NCBI GenBank assembly: GCA_964648485.1 | Contig: CAZYOF010000003.1 | Span: 124,001-188,000, forward strand | Direction of reading: 5' to 3' | DNA: 64,000 bases | From: DAIOEK01 sp964648485 | Lineage (GTDB): Bacteria; Chloroflexota; Anaerolineae; Anaerolineales; Anaerolineaceae | Shown: piece after piece, positions 26,668 through 34,518 of the stretch | Layout: the number at the start of each line of letters is the position of its first letter | How positions within the stretch are numbered: the first letter of the stretch is position 1 | Notes under the pieces: generated by a model | What the model saw: only the letters and a program-made list of their open reading frames with translations | The model's database searches: none | Told to the model about the DNA's origin: nothing | Program-made: the position numbers and the translations under genes

Positions 26668-27873
26668 ATGGCTTTTGATATCCTGATTAAAAATGCAAAA
26701 ACCCGTGCATCTGCGGGCAAACTGGTCGAAATTGCAGTTGAAGGTGGCAAAATTTCAAAAATTGCAGAGAAGATCGCAGGCGATGCAAAACAAACCATCG
26801 ATGCCAAAGGTAATCTGGTAACTGAATCTTTTGTCAACGGGCACCTGCACCTTTGCAAGGTTTACACCTTAAAGATGATGGATGATGAGGCAATCAGTGC
26901 CTACACTGGCGGGGAGATGGGTGGCGCAATGACAGCCATCGAACTGGCATCCAAGGTTAAGGAAAAGTACGATGAGAAGTGGATCATCGAGAATGTCAGA
27001 AAGGCAGTTAATCTGGCAATCCGCTTCGGAAATACCCACATTCGTGCATTCGCTGATACCGATACCACCGGCAAACTGGAAGGCGTAAAGGCGCTCATCA
27101 AAGCCCGTGAAGAATATAAAGGCAAGGTTGAAATTCAGGTGGTTGCTTTTCCGCAGGATGGTGTAGTCCGCGATCCGGGCGCTGCTGAATTGGTGGAAGA
27201 AGCATTAAAACTCGGTGCCGATGTGGTTGGTGGAATTCCCTGGATTGAATATACGGAAAAAGACGAACAGGCACACATTGACCAGATGTTTGCCCTTGCA
27301 AAGAAATACAATAAAGATGTCTCTATGCTGGTAGATGATGCTGGTGACCCCACGCTGAAAACCCTCGAAATGATGGCAGCAAAAACCCTGGAAATGGGTT
27401 GGCAGGGCAGAGTAACCGCCCAGCATGCCCGGGCTATGGCGCTGTATCCTGAGCCGTATTATCGAAAGATTGAGTACCTGCTGAAGAAAGCCCAGATTGG
27501 TCTGGTCTCCGATCCGCAAACCGGTCCACTTTATGCCCGGGTAAAATCCCTTTACAAGGCGGGTGTCAATGTGGCACTTGGGCAGGATGATATTGCAGAT
27601 GCGTATTATCCTTATGGACGCAACAACATGCTCGAAGTTGCCTTCCTGGCATCCCACATTATGAATATGGTGGGACGTGATGAGATGGAAATCTTATATG
27701 ATCTCATCACCACCAATGCCGCCAAAGCCCTTAACATTAAGAACTTTGGTCTCAAGGAAGGCTGCACCGCAGACCTGGTGGTTCTTAATGCAGAAAATGT
27801 ATGGGAAGCCCTCTGGTCGCATGAAGCTCCGTTGAATGTGATTAAGAATGGTGTTGAAATCACTGCGAAATAG
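26668..27873 (+). CDS. Cytosine-deaminase-like amidohydrolase with altered metal/catalytic motif
   Basis: 401 residues, clearly CodA-like: NGHLHL (H59, H61), IQVVAFPQDG (Q163, the base-contacting Gln of CodA), EEALKLGADVVGGIP, RVTAQH (H253) and LGQDDIADAYYPYG (D307, D308). The CodA motif HCDE, which supplies the third metal-binding His and the catalytic Glu, reads LVDD here (L221, D224). The enzyme may therefore use a different metal geometry or reaction than deamination. GGAGAGG precedes the ATG. As the last gene of the operon it probably acts on the transported heterocycle or on the hydroxylase product. Confidence 0.82.
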   Translation: MAFDILIKNAKTRASAGKLVEIAVEGGKISKIAEKIAGDAKQTIDAKGNLVTESFVNGHLHLCKVYTLKMMDDEAISAYTGGEMGGAMTAIELASKVKEKYDEKWIIENVRKAVNLAIRFGNTHIRAFADTDTTGKLEGVKALIKAREEYKGKVEIQVVAFPQDGVVRDPGAAELVEEALKLGADVVGGIPWIEYTEKDEQAHIDQMFALAKKYNKDVSMLVDDAGDPTLKTLEMMAAKTLEMGWQGRVTAQHARAMALYPEPYYRKIEYLLKKAQIGLVSDPQTGPLYARVKSLYKAGVNVALGQDDIADAYYPYGRNNMLEVAFLASHIMNMVGRDEMEILYDLITTNAAKALNIKNFGLKEGCTADLVVLNAENVWEALWSHEAPLNVIKNGVEITAK

Positions 27874-27895
27874 ACCCCTGATCCGATCAAAGCAT

Positions 27896-27933
27896 AAGCC
27901 GGATGAGTTCAACTCATCCGGCTTTATTTATTT
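27896..27933 (+). terminator. Intrinsic terminator of the heterocycle operon
   Basis: A perfect 12-bp stem, AAGCCGGATGAG with CTCATCCGGCTT, has a 5-nt loop and is followed by TATTTATTT. It lies 22 bp after the amidohydrolase stop. Confidence 0.9.
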
Positions 27934-28119
27934 CCCGGTTCTCGCTATTTTCGTTCATATATTCTATATAAAAAATCGGAACAAAATTCATACTTTAGCG
28001 TTAATGTATATATAAACAGCAACTTACGGGTGAATATCACGTAAATATGTTGTACTCAGTATTGTTTTCTTGTAAATCCTTACCGATAATGGAGGTAGAG
28101 AAGAAGAAGGAGGTGTGCG

Positions 28120-28206
28120 ATGGGAGCCGTCTGGATGGTTGTCGTACTCATGACGGTGTTGTTTGCTGGATTGTCTTTTTCCAGCTTTCTGCCAAAACCG
28201 GAGTAA
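28120..28206 (+). CDS. 28-residue membrane microprotein
   Basis: The ATG at 28120 follows AAGGAGGTG, one of the strongest SD sites in the window. The 28 codons encode one hydrophobic helix (residues 4-22, MVVVLMTVLFAGLSFSSFL in part) with a short PKPE tail, then TAA. It lies in its own transcription unit: the operon terminator at 27896 is upstream and another terminator lies at 28276. I recognise no family. Single-helix proteins of this size often associate with transporters or oxidases, but no such neighbour is coded alongside. An 8-codon frame (TTG at 28252) with AGGAGG upstream follows it. Confidence 0.6.
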   Translation: MGAVWMVVVLMTVLFAGLSFSSFLPKPE

Positions 28207-28275
28207 TCCGTCGGCAGGTGTCATAACCAACCCTTAACAGGAGGAAAATCTTGACAGGGTTACAAATATCTACCT

Positions 28276-28311
28276 GAACCCGTCCGAATATTGCGGACGG
28301 GTTCTTATTTT
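28276..28311 (+). terminator. Intrinsic terminator after the microprotein gene
   Basis: GAACCCGTCCG pairs with CGGACGGGTTC (11 bp, 7-nt loop), followed by TTATTTT. Confidence 0.9.
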
Positions 28312-28332
28312 GTTAAATGTCATAATAACAGC

Positions 28333-28352
28333 ATGCAAGTAATCACTTGCAT
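28333..28352 (+). promoter_or_regulatory. Operator O1 for the TetR-family regulator
   Basis: A perfect palindrome with arms ATGCAAGT / ACTTGCAT and a 4-bp centre. Its right arm contains the TTGCAT -35 box. A near-identical copy lies 43 bp downstream. Confidence 0.75.
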
Positions 28353-28374
28353 GAATCATGGTTGGGGGTATACT
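28347..28374 (+). promoter_or_regulatory. Promoter of the tetR-DUF6544 operon
   Basis: -35 TTGCAT (28347-28352) and -10 TATACT (28369-28374) are 16 bp apart. The -35 lies within operator O1 and the -10 abuts operator O2, the classic layout for autorepression. Confidence 0.7.
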
Positions 28375-28375
28375 A

Positions 28376-28395
28376 ATGCAAGCAAGCACTTGCAT
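28376..28395 (+). promoter_or_regulatory. Operator O2 for the TetR-family regulator
   Basis: Arms ATGCAAGC / ACTTGCAT, seven matched pairs plus one mismatch next to the centre and one extra A-T pair outside. It covers the predicted transcription start. The centre-to-centre distance to O1 is 43 bp, about four helical turns, so dimers would bind on the same face. Confidence 0.75.
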
Positions 28396-28413
28396 TGAAG
28401 GGAGTTTGAACCT

Positions 28414-29025
28414 GTGGAAGAACAGAATTTACAAAATCAGGAGAGTACCCGCCAGAAAATTATCCGGGCGGCGCTTGATTTATTCGGATTGATCGGATAC
28501 TCACGGGCTACCACCTGGAAAATTGCGCAGGCAGCGGATGTGAACGAAGTGACCATTTTCAGGATATTTGGTAACAAAAAGAACCTGTTGATTGCGTGTA
28601 TGCAGTCTTTTAATTCCCGTGGGTTTGCCGAGAATTTTGAATCAAACCTGAGCGGAGATTTACGTAAGGACATTCACATGATGGCGCACATGCAGGTGCA
28701 GGATACTGCCGGGAACCTGGATTTTCTTCGTTTACTTATCTGTGAAACCAGGCAAATCCCCGAATTGTTGGATACGGTCCAAATGGGCAGCATGGGAAAT
28801 CGGCAAAAACTGGAGAATTACTTTCAAACACAAATAAACAACGGGAAAATCTCAGCAAAGTACTCGGCACAATTCCTTTCAGATCTTTTTTCTAATTTAT
28901 TCTCCATCCGCCTGATGCAGGATAACATGTTTCAAACCACAGCTCAGGTGGTTGTTCCAGATGAAGTAGAGATGAACAATTTAATTGATTTCTTTCTGGC
29001 GGGTTGCCAGGTAATTGAGGAGTAA
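28414..29025 (+). CDS. TetR/AcrR family transcriptional regulator
   Basis: 203 residues. The N-terminal helix-turn-helix (about 12-58) has the TetR pattern: RQKIIRAALDLFGLIGYSRATTWKIAQAADVNEVTIFRIFGNKKNL. The C-terminal ligand domain is diverged, so no inducer can be named. The start is GTG at 28414, with AAGGGAG 9 nt upstream. It very likely represses its own promoter through the twin operators O1 and O2, and with it the DUF6544 gene that starts 4 bp after its stop. Confidence 0.9.
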   Translation: MEEQNLQNQESTRQKIIRAALDLFGLIGYSRATTWKIAQAADVNEVTIFRIFGNKKNLLIACMQSFNSRGFAENFESNLSGDLRKDIHMMAHMQVQDTAGNLDFLRLLICETRQIPELLDTVQMGSMGNRQKLENYFQTQINNGKISAKYSAQFLSDLFSNLFSIRLMQDNMFQTTAQVVVPDEVEMNNLIDFFLAGCQVIEE

Positions 29026-29029
29026 AAAA

Positions 29030-30127
29030 ATGATTAAGACATTATCCATTATTGTTGCAGTAGTTGCGGTTTTACATGGTCTGGTTCACCTGATGGGCTT
29101 ATTTGCCTACTTCCCGTTGGCTAAGATCGCAGAACTTCCATACAAGACCGCCCTTCTATCAGGGCGTTGGGAAATTGGTGTTGACGGAATGCGAGTTTAT
29201 AGCATCTTCTGGTTACTCGCTGCATTGGGTTTTTGCGTTGGTGGAATCTTGATGCTGGTTAAATCACCTATTTGGGTGCCGGTGATATTTGTTTCTTCTG
29301 TTCTCTCCATGATCATCTGTGTGCTCGATTGGCAGGTTGCTTTCAGGGGATTCTGGATTGATTTGTTTTTCCTGATTGTAGTTTTTCTTGGAGGTGGGCT
29401 TCAATATAAACCGGTTCCTTTCCCGCCATTTGATGGTAAACCGGCTGCAATTGAAACCATCCCTATGCCAGAAGGCTTACCCGCTCCGGTTGAGCGATTC
29501 ATGCGTATGGAGTATGGTGAGAATATCCCTGTCTATAAAACGGTTGTTTATAGCGGCAGAGGGACGGTTCGGTTTATGGGAATCACCTTTCCCTCCCGCA
29601 TCCGTTTTACCCATCTGGTGGGGCAGGGGTATCGCCATTACATGGAGGCAACCGTATGGGGATATCCACTCTTCAAGGTGAATGAGCTGTATCTGGATGT
29701 GCACACCCGCCTGGAGCTCCCCTTTGGTACGCTGGAAGATGCTCCTTTTACTCAAAGTGCAGCTAATCTGGGCTTATGGGCAGAGGCATTTACTTACCCG
29801 GCAGCATTTGTTACCTCTCCGGGCGTCCGCTGGGAACCAATCGATGAAACCTCCGCTCGGATTTATGTTCCCTTTGGCGAAGGTGAGCAATCTCTTGTGG
29901 TAAGTTTTGATCCAATCTCGGGTGAATTGACCCGCATTGAAGCGTTAAGACACCGGGATGAAAAATCTGGCGAAATGCGCTGGTGGGGAGATATTCGGGA
30001 GGTTAACGGAGAACCTGTATTCGGAGTGACCTGGGAAGATGAAGGCAGCGCCTGGTTGATTGGTACCGTGGAAGAATATGTGTTCAATGCAGATACTACG
30101 GAGTATATACACCAAAAAGGGTATTAA
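29030..30127 (+). CDS. Membrane protein with C-terminal DUF6544-like domain
   Basis: 365 residues. Four transmembrane segments fill residues 1-125, starting with an early HGLVHLMGL helix. The soluble C-terminal part (about 145-365) begins LPAPVERFMRMEYGE and carries RGTVRFMGITFPSRIRF and DPISGELTRIEALRHRDEKSG, which I associate with the DUF6544 family; its function is unknown. GAGGAG lies before the ATG at 29030. Control by the adjoining TetR protein suggests a response to an envelope-active or hydrophobic compound, but this is inference. Confidence 0.75.
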   Translation: MIKTLSIIVAVVAVLHGLVHLMGLFAYFPLAKIAELPYKTALLSGRWEIGVDGMRVYSIFWLLAALGFCVGGILMLVKSPIWVPVIFVSSVLSMIICVLDWQVAFRGFWIDLFFLIVVFLGGGLQYKPVPFPPFDGKPAAIETIPMPEGLPAPVERFMRMEYGENIPVYKTVVYSGRGTVRFMGITFPSRIRFTHLVGQGYRHYMEATVWGYPLFKVNELYLDVHTRLELPFGTLEDAPFTQSAANLGLWAEAFTYPAAFVTSPGVRWEPIDETSARIYVPFGEGEQSLVVSFDPISGELTRIEALRHRDEKSGEMRWWGDIREVNGEPVFGVTWEDEGSAWLIGTVEEYVFNADTTEYIHQKGY

Positions 30128-30129
30128 AA

Positions 30130-30154
30130 AAAGCTGCCAGTTAATGGCAGCTTT
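30130..30154. terminator. Bidirectional terminator between the DUF6544 gene and the CCC-membrane protein gene
   Basis: AAAGCTGCCA pairs with TGGCAGCTTT (10 bp, 5-nt loop). It has TTTATT after it on the plus strand and TTTTTTAAT on the minus strand, and serves the two convergent genes. Confidence 0.85.
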
Positions 30155-30170
30155 ATTAAACATTTCTTTT

Positions 30171-30506
30171 TTAGATCATGAAACGGGTTAAGGGAATTAG
30201 ATATTGAAATTCATCGAAGTTGAATTCGCCGCTATTAAATGCATCTGAGATTGCGGTGCCAAATAAGGCGAATGCGCCTCCAACCACCACCACAATGCAG
30301 CAGCAAATGACAACCACTACAATCAGAGCAATCAACCAACCACTCATCTTCTTTTTTGCAGGTGGAGTCGGCGGAACAACGTTTACTGAACCAACAGGCT
30401 CAGGTACGGGCGGTAGATCAAAAGCAGGAACCGGATCCGGTTCAACGGGCGGAGTAACAGCCTTTGGGGCGCGTGCAGGTTTAACAGGTTTTTCTGGATT
30501 TTCCAT
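30171..30506 (-). CDS. Proline-rich single-span membrane protein with a Cys-Cys-Cys transmembrane motif
   Basis: 111 residues. The first 50 are rich in Pro, Val and Ala and look disordered. A KKK stop is followed by one long hydrophobic helix (about 56-86) with CCC in its middle (ICCCIVVVVGG). The short C-terminal tail is acidic then hydrophobic. No known family. The start at 30506 is favoured because GGAGGG lies just upstream. The same CCC-in-helix pattern recurs in the protease encoded at 59626. Confidence 0.6.
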   Translation of the reverse strand: MENPEKPVKPARAPKAVTPPVEPDPVPAFDLPPVPEPVGSVNVVPPTPPAKKKMSGWLIALIVVVVICCCIVVVVGGAFALFGTAISDAFNSGEFNFDEFQYLIPLTRFMI

Positions 30507-30584
30507 TCTTCCCTCCAATGATAACTGATGAAATGATATCTATATTATAGAGAGTTTTTCATCAAATGCTACTGGTAAACAAGA

Positions 30585-31388
30585 CTAAAAAGAAAAACCA
30601 CCCCAGTTACCTGTTAATTGGTAGCGTAAAAAATCTATCAGAATTATCTGGAATAGAGCTGTGAGGAATCCTGCGCTTAATGGAATGATCAATCCCTTTA
30701 AATTCTGATATTTATTTTCCTGTTTGGATATCATGACCCAAACCATGGTATATACCAGCGTAAGGATAACCAGAACCCCCGCTGAGCTGATTAAAGCAAA
30801 GGGATACAGGATCAGAGGATTCTCAGTCCATGCCAGCAAGCCTGTCACAATAACGATGGCCAGCAACTCCAGGTAAGATCGTGCATTGGAAAAAGCCTGT
30901 TCGGGAGAATATTGACTCCAGATGGTTTGATGAAATATCGGGGCGACGATTGCTGCCATGGCAGTACCCATACCCAGACCGGTTATTAACCTTAAGTTGT
31001 TACTGGGCTCGTATAAGCCCGTAACCCCGGGTATCAAGTGAATAAATGAGTTGAATCCATCCAGAGCCCAGGCAGCCGCCAGAATCATAAATGGAATCCC
31101 CGATTTCCAGGTAGGCATTCCACCGTGTCTTGGTTTCCGCAGGAACTGGTAAATCAGACCTGCCATGGCTCCCAGGTACATTCCGGAACAACGGACACAA
31201 AGCGGCAGTGGGCGTTCATCCAGGTGGTACATTCGTGTCGGTATCTGGTGGCAGACCGCATAACCGATAGCATCCGCTTTACCTAACAATCCGGCTGGTG
31301 TTTCGATCCACCACAGGATAAAGACAACCAGAGCCAGTATCGGTATGAACCACTTGACCTTTTTTAAATTTTTCGGGAGCTTGTCCAT
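30585..31388 (-). CDS. DUF2085 membrane protein
   Basis: 267 residues with about seven membrane spans. The DUF2085 signature is clear near residues 45-80: VCHQIPTRMYHLDERPLPLC, then VRCSGMYLGAMAG. The conserved Cys/His pattern suggests metal binding, but function is unknown. The ATG at 31388 has no SD. A TATAAT ends 7 nt before it with TTGCAT 17 bp further up, so the message is probably leaderless. A TTG at 31424 in the same frame is part of the -35 box and not a start. Confidence 0.8.
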   Translation of the reverse strand: MDKLPKNLKKVKWFIPILALVVFILWWIETPAGLLGKADAIGYAVCHQIPTRMYHLDERPLPLCVRCSGMYLGAMAGLIYQFLRKPRHGGMPTWKSGIPFMILAAAWALDGFNSFIHLIPGVTGLYEPSNNLRLITGLGMGTAMAAIVAPIFHQTIWSQYSPEQAFSNARSYLELLAIVIVTGLLAWTENPLILYPFALISSAGVLVILTLVYTMVWVMISKQENKYQNLKGLIIPLSAGFLTALFQIILIDFLRYQLTGNWGGFSF

Positions 31389-31395
31389 CTGGTAG

Positions 31396-31424
31396 ATTAT
31401 AGGTTCGTAAATGGTTTCATGCAA
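31396..31424 (-). promoter_or_regulatory. Promoter of the DUF2085 gene (leaderless layout)
   Basis: On the minus strand: TTGCAT, 17-bp spacer, TATAAT, then 7 nt and the ATG. The predicted start of transcription falls on or next to the start codon. Confidence 0.7.
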
Positions 31425-31550
31425 GCTGCCAAATTAAAAACATTAACAATTTAATAACATTACTTTTATGGTGAGTTAATCTTTACTGAGTATTCTGAAA
31501 GCATGAAAGATCAATATTTATACCAAACCATGTTTTTAGGATTTACCATT

Positions 31551-31988
31551 ATGAGTAAATCAAATGTCTTATTCTTATGCACAGGTAATTCTGCCCGCAG
31601 TCAAATGGCAGAAGCTTTGCTACGATGGCACGCGGGTGACCACTTTAATGTGTATTCAGCCGGGTTGGAACCCAAAGGAATAAACCCCTATACAATCAGA
31701 GTAATGGAAGAACTCGGAATACCGATGTCATCCCAACGTTCAAAGCACCTTACTGAATATGTGGGAAAAATGGATTTTACTTACCTAATCACCGTTTGTG
31801 GAAATGCTGAAGAAAATTGCCCTTATTTCCCGGGAATGGGTCAGCGCATCCACTGGGGTTTTGATGATCCTGCTGCAATTACAGGAAGTGAAAGTGAAAA
31901 GCTGGCTGCGTTTCGTAAGATTCGCGATGAAATTGATGCAGTCATTTTGCACTGGCTTGCTCAACAGGGAATTCAGGCTGCCAGATGA
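31551..31988 (+). CDS. arsC: Arsenate reductase, low-molecular-weight phosphatase type
   Basis: 145 residues. It reduces arsenate to arsenite with electrons from thioredoxin. The P-loop CTGNSARS follows the first strand (NVLFLCTGNSARSQMAEA). The redox pair lies in VCGNAEENCPYFPG, matching the C10/C82/C89 triad of thioredoxin-linked ArsC. WGFDDPA is also family-typical. The start at 31551 gives the usual N-terminus; an ATG at 31503 would add 16 unrelated residues. No arsR, arsB or acr3 gene is adjacent, so it stands alone. Confidence 0.9.
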   Translation: MSKSNVLFLCTGNSARSQMAEALLRWHAGDHFNVYSAGLEPKGINPYTIRVMEELGIPMSSQRSKHLTEYVGKMDFTYLITVCGNAEENCPYFPGMGQRIHWGFDDPAAITGSESEKLAAFRKIRDEIDAVILHWLAQQGIQAAR

Positions 31989-32109
31989 AACTCTGGTAAA
32001 TAACTCATTACCAGTCATAATTTGAATAAGTGACCAATTCTTTCTCGTTATTTTTCATGTATGATAATAAAGAAGAATCAGAAAAATATGAGGAAAGGTT
32101 GGTTTGCCC

Positions 32110-32508
32110 ATGTCTGGAAAATGGTTTTTTTCTTTCCCCCTTTTGACCATATTAATTATTTTGCTCACTGGATGTGCTACCAGGGGAGCTGTCACTAATG
32201 TTCAGGCAGAGGATGCTAGATCTACAATTGAAGTTACCTTGAACGACGTGATCGAAGTTACCCTCGCTGGGAATATCACAACCGGCTATACCTGGGAATG
32301 GGATAAACCAGGCTCATCGATCCTTGAATTGCAGGGTGAGCCGGAGTATAAAGCTGAAAGTGATCTGGTGGGTGCACCAGGAGCACAGGTTTTTAAGTTT
32401 AATCCGATCTCTGCTGGAACAGAAGAATTACATTTGATTTATCACCGCACCTTTGAACCGGATGTGCCTCCCCTGGAAGAGTTTATGGTAACGATCGAAG
32501 TAAAGTAG
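32110..32508 (+). CDS. Chagasin-like (I42 family) protease-inhibitor lipoprotein
   Basis: 132 residues. A signal peptide with lipobox LTGC predicts lipid anchoring. The mature domain has the chagasin loops in order: GNITTGYTWEW (NPTTG-like loop), a Gly/Ala loop in LVGAPGAQVFKF, and a third loop in YHRTFEPDVPP followed by FMVTIEV. I42 proteins inhibit papain-type cysteine proteases through these loops. The third loop lacks the usual RPW, so potency is uncertain. The ATG at 32110 is taken over a TTG two codons earlier. Confidence 0.8.
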   Translation: MSGKWFFSFPLLTILIILLTGCATRGAVTNVQAEDARSTIEVTLNDVIEVTLAGNITTGYTWEWDKPGSSILELQGEPEYKAESDLVGAPGAQVFKFNPISAGTEELHLIYHRTFEPDVPPLEEFMVTIEVK

Positions 32509-32569
32509 CTTGAGAATGCGCTCATCCTTGTAACATCCATCCTTTTTTGATAGAATTACACCCGCTCAC

Positions 32570-32642
32570 GCCCCCATCGTCTAGTGGCCCAGGACGTGGC
32601 CCTCTCAAGGCCAAAACGGGGATTCGAATTCCCCTGGGGGCA
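32570..32642 (+). tRNA. tRNA-Glu (CUC)
   Basis: 73 nt fold as a full cloverleaf: acceptor GCCCCCA with TGGGGGC, anticodon stem TGGCC/GGCCA around loop CTCTCAA (anticodon CTC at 32604-32606), and a T arm of GGGGA/TCCCC with loop TTCGAAT. The discriminator base is A, and CCA is not encoded. Confidence 0.97.
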
Positions 32643-32776
32643 CTATTTATTTAAATTTCACTTTTTTTTAAAACATCCCCCTGTTTTTCCAAAAAACTTC
32701 CATCGTTTCTTCGCATTGTTTCCAAAATCAGCGCTTGGCTATTGTATAATCAAAAGAAAACATTCCAGGAGAGCAT

Positions 32777-33739
32777 ATGCGCCGTTATATATCAGTTGTT
32801 TGCTTGATTGCCCTGACTGCAATGAGCCTTGCATCCTGTGCACCGCAGACAGCCACCCCCACCCAAACTGTAAAAATACGTTTAGCTTTATTGCCGATTA
32901 TTGATGCATTACCTGTCTATGTGGCGGATCAGGAAGGGATATTTGCCAGATACAACATAGATGTAGAAGTAGTGCCGGTTGCATCTGCACCTGAACGCGA
33001 TCAGTTGATTTCTGCAGGACAGGCAGATGGCATGATCAATGAGACTCTTTCCACTTTTTTCTTTAACCGCGAAGCACCTCTGGTCAAGATTGTTCGATAT
33101 GCTCTCACACCCTCTCCGAACGCCGGACATTTCTTCATCCTGGCATCTGCCCAGTCTGGCATTACTACCCCCGAACAACTTAAAGGGGTCGAAATTGGCG
33201 TTTCACAGGGGACGGTTATTGAATATGTAACTTATCGGTTGCTGGAAAAAGCTGGTTTGAAAACCGAGGAGATTAAAACAATTGCTGTTCCAAAAATGCC
33301 CGACCGCATGGCATTGCTGGCATCTGGTGATCTTAAGGCAGCGGTGATGCCCGATCCACTGGCAGCTCTCTCCATTGCACAGGGAGCCAAAATTGTCATG
33401 AGCGATGCCGAGTATCCTCACTATGGCTTTAGTGTGTATTCATTCCGTACATCGTTTCTGGAAAAAAATCCGGAAGCCGTTAAAGCATTTCTGCAGGCTA
33501 TTGAAGAAGCGGTCACGCTGATAAACACGAACCCACAAAATTTCAATGATATCCTAAGTGAGCAAAAACTGGTTCCGGAACCTTTGCTGGCAAATTATAG
33601 CGCGCCACCATATCCACCGGCTGCAATCCCATCAGGCATTGAATGGAATGACGCCCTCCAATGGGCACAAAGTCGAAGTCTCATCAACGTAGATGTATCG
33701 TTTGAAGAATCAGTAACTGATGCATACCTGCCAAAATAG
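32777..33739 (+). CDS. ABC transporter substrate-binding lipoprotein (NMT1/SsuA-like)
   Basis: 320 residues. The lipobox LASC follows the signal peptide. The fold is the NMT1/THI5-like type: LALLPIIDALPVYVADQEGIFARYNIDVEVVPVASAPERDQLISAGQADGM, then a GVEIGVSQGTVIEYVTYRLLEKAG hinge. Relatives bind sulfonates, nitrate, taurine, thiamine precursors or other small compounds. No TPP riboswitch or sulfur gene is near, so the ligand stays open. GGAGAG precedes the ATG. It leads the three-gene importer operon. Confidence 0.88.
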   Translation: MRRYISVVCLIALTAMSLASCAPQTATPTQTVKIRLALLPIIDALPVYVADQEGIFARYNIDVEVVPVASAPERDQLISAGQADGMINETLSTFFFNREAPLVKIVRYALTPSPNAGHFFILASAQSGITTPEQLKGVEIGVSQGTVIEYVTYRLLEKAGLKTEEIKTIAVPKMPDRMALLASGDLKAAVMPDPLAALSIAQGAKIVMSDAEYPHYGFSVYSFRTSFLEKNPEAVKAFLQAIEEAVTLINTNPQNFNDILSEQKLVPEPLLANYSAPPYPPAAIPSGIEWNDALQWAQSRSLINVDVSFEESVTDAYLPK

Positions 33740-33756
33740 AAGGCAGGTAATTATCC

Positions 33757-34518
33757 ATGTTATTCGTTGATTCAATCAGCTACGCGTATCCCAATCAACC
33801 CGCATTGTTTGAGGATTTTTCCTGGCAGGTGGCGAAAGGTGATGCCTGGGCGGTTCTGGGTCCTTCGGGCTGCGGGAAGACTACTTTGTTATACCTGCTG
33901 GCGGGATTACGCAAACCAACATCCGGTTCCATAAGCATTCACGGAGAGCCGTTACTGCGACCCCGACCATCGATAGGTTTGATTCTGCAGGATTATGGAC
34001 TGTTACCGTGGGCGACTGTCAGAGAAAATGCCAGCCTGGGTTTAACAGTAAGAAAATTTTATGGTCCCGATGGTACCCATGCGCCTCGGGTACAATCCAA
34101 TTTAACCGGGGTGGATGTGTGGCTGGAGCGCCTGGGCATCATGGATATTGCCGACCAGTATCCTTCTCAAATATCTGGCGGGCAACGCCAGCGGACTGCA
34201 ATTGCCCGCACGTTAACCATTCAACCAGACCTGCTCTTGATGGATGAACCGTTCTCTTCTCTGGATGCCATGACCAGAGCAGACCTTCAGGACCTTACCA
34301 TGGAATTATGCCGCGAGAACGAGATAACGATGATCATTGTTACTCATTCCATTGAAGAGGCGACCGCACTGGGTAAAAAGATTCTTGTTCTACATCAACC
34401 TCCCAACAGGGAACCCGTAATCATTGATAACCCGAATCCAGCTGGAATCACAATTCAAGAAACGCGCCCATCTGATTCTCTCTATTCTCGGTTACAACAG
34501 GAAATGGAAAAACCATGA
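33757..34518 (+). CDS. ABC transporter ATP-binding protein (SsuB/TauB-like)
   Basis: 253 residues with Walker A GPSGCGKTT (about 38-46), Q-loop in LILQDYGLLPWATVRENASLG, signature ISGGQRQRTAIARTL, Walker B LLLMDEPFSSLD and the H-loop in IIVTHSIEEA. This is the nitrate/sulfonate/taurine importer ATPase type. It lies 17 bp after the binding-protein gene, and its stop overlaps the permease start by 4 bp. Confidence 0.93.
   Translation: MLFVDSISYAYPNQPALFEDFSWQVAKGDAWAVLGPSGCGKTTLLYLLAGLRKPTSGSISIHGEPLLRPRPSIGLILQDYGLLPWATVRENASLGLTVRKFYGPDGTHAPRVQSNLTGVDVWLERLGIMDIADQYPSQISGGQRQRTAIARTLTIQPDLLLMDEPFSSLDAMTRADLQDLTMELCRENEITMIIVTHSIEEATALGKKILVLHQPPNREPVIIDNPNPAGITIQETRPSDSLYSRLQQEMEKP

Noticed and set aside
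24157..27912. Several minus-strand frames of 70-150 codons across the hydroxylase and amidohydrolase genes
   Set aside because: They are shadows of well-supported plus-strand genes with no SD and no recognisable domain.
28252..28278. TGA at 28273-28275 as a second selenocysteine codon
   Set aside because: Only eight codons precede it, and the following hairpin is a terminator with U-tract, not a SECIS; no protein family continues past it.
31389..31424. TTG at 31424 as the start of the DUF2085 gene
   Set aside because: That TTG is part of a good -35 box with a 17-bp spacer to TATAAT; the start is the ATG at 31388.
32643..32776. TPP riboswitch before the NMT1-like importer
   Set aside because: The gap is short and lacks the conserved TPP-aptamer motifs; no thiamine gene is near.
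32584..32904. 106-codon frame crossing tRNA-Glu
   Set aside because: It overlaps a perfect tRNA and the start of the binding-protein gene and has no family features.
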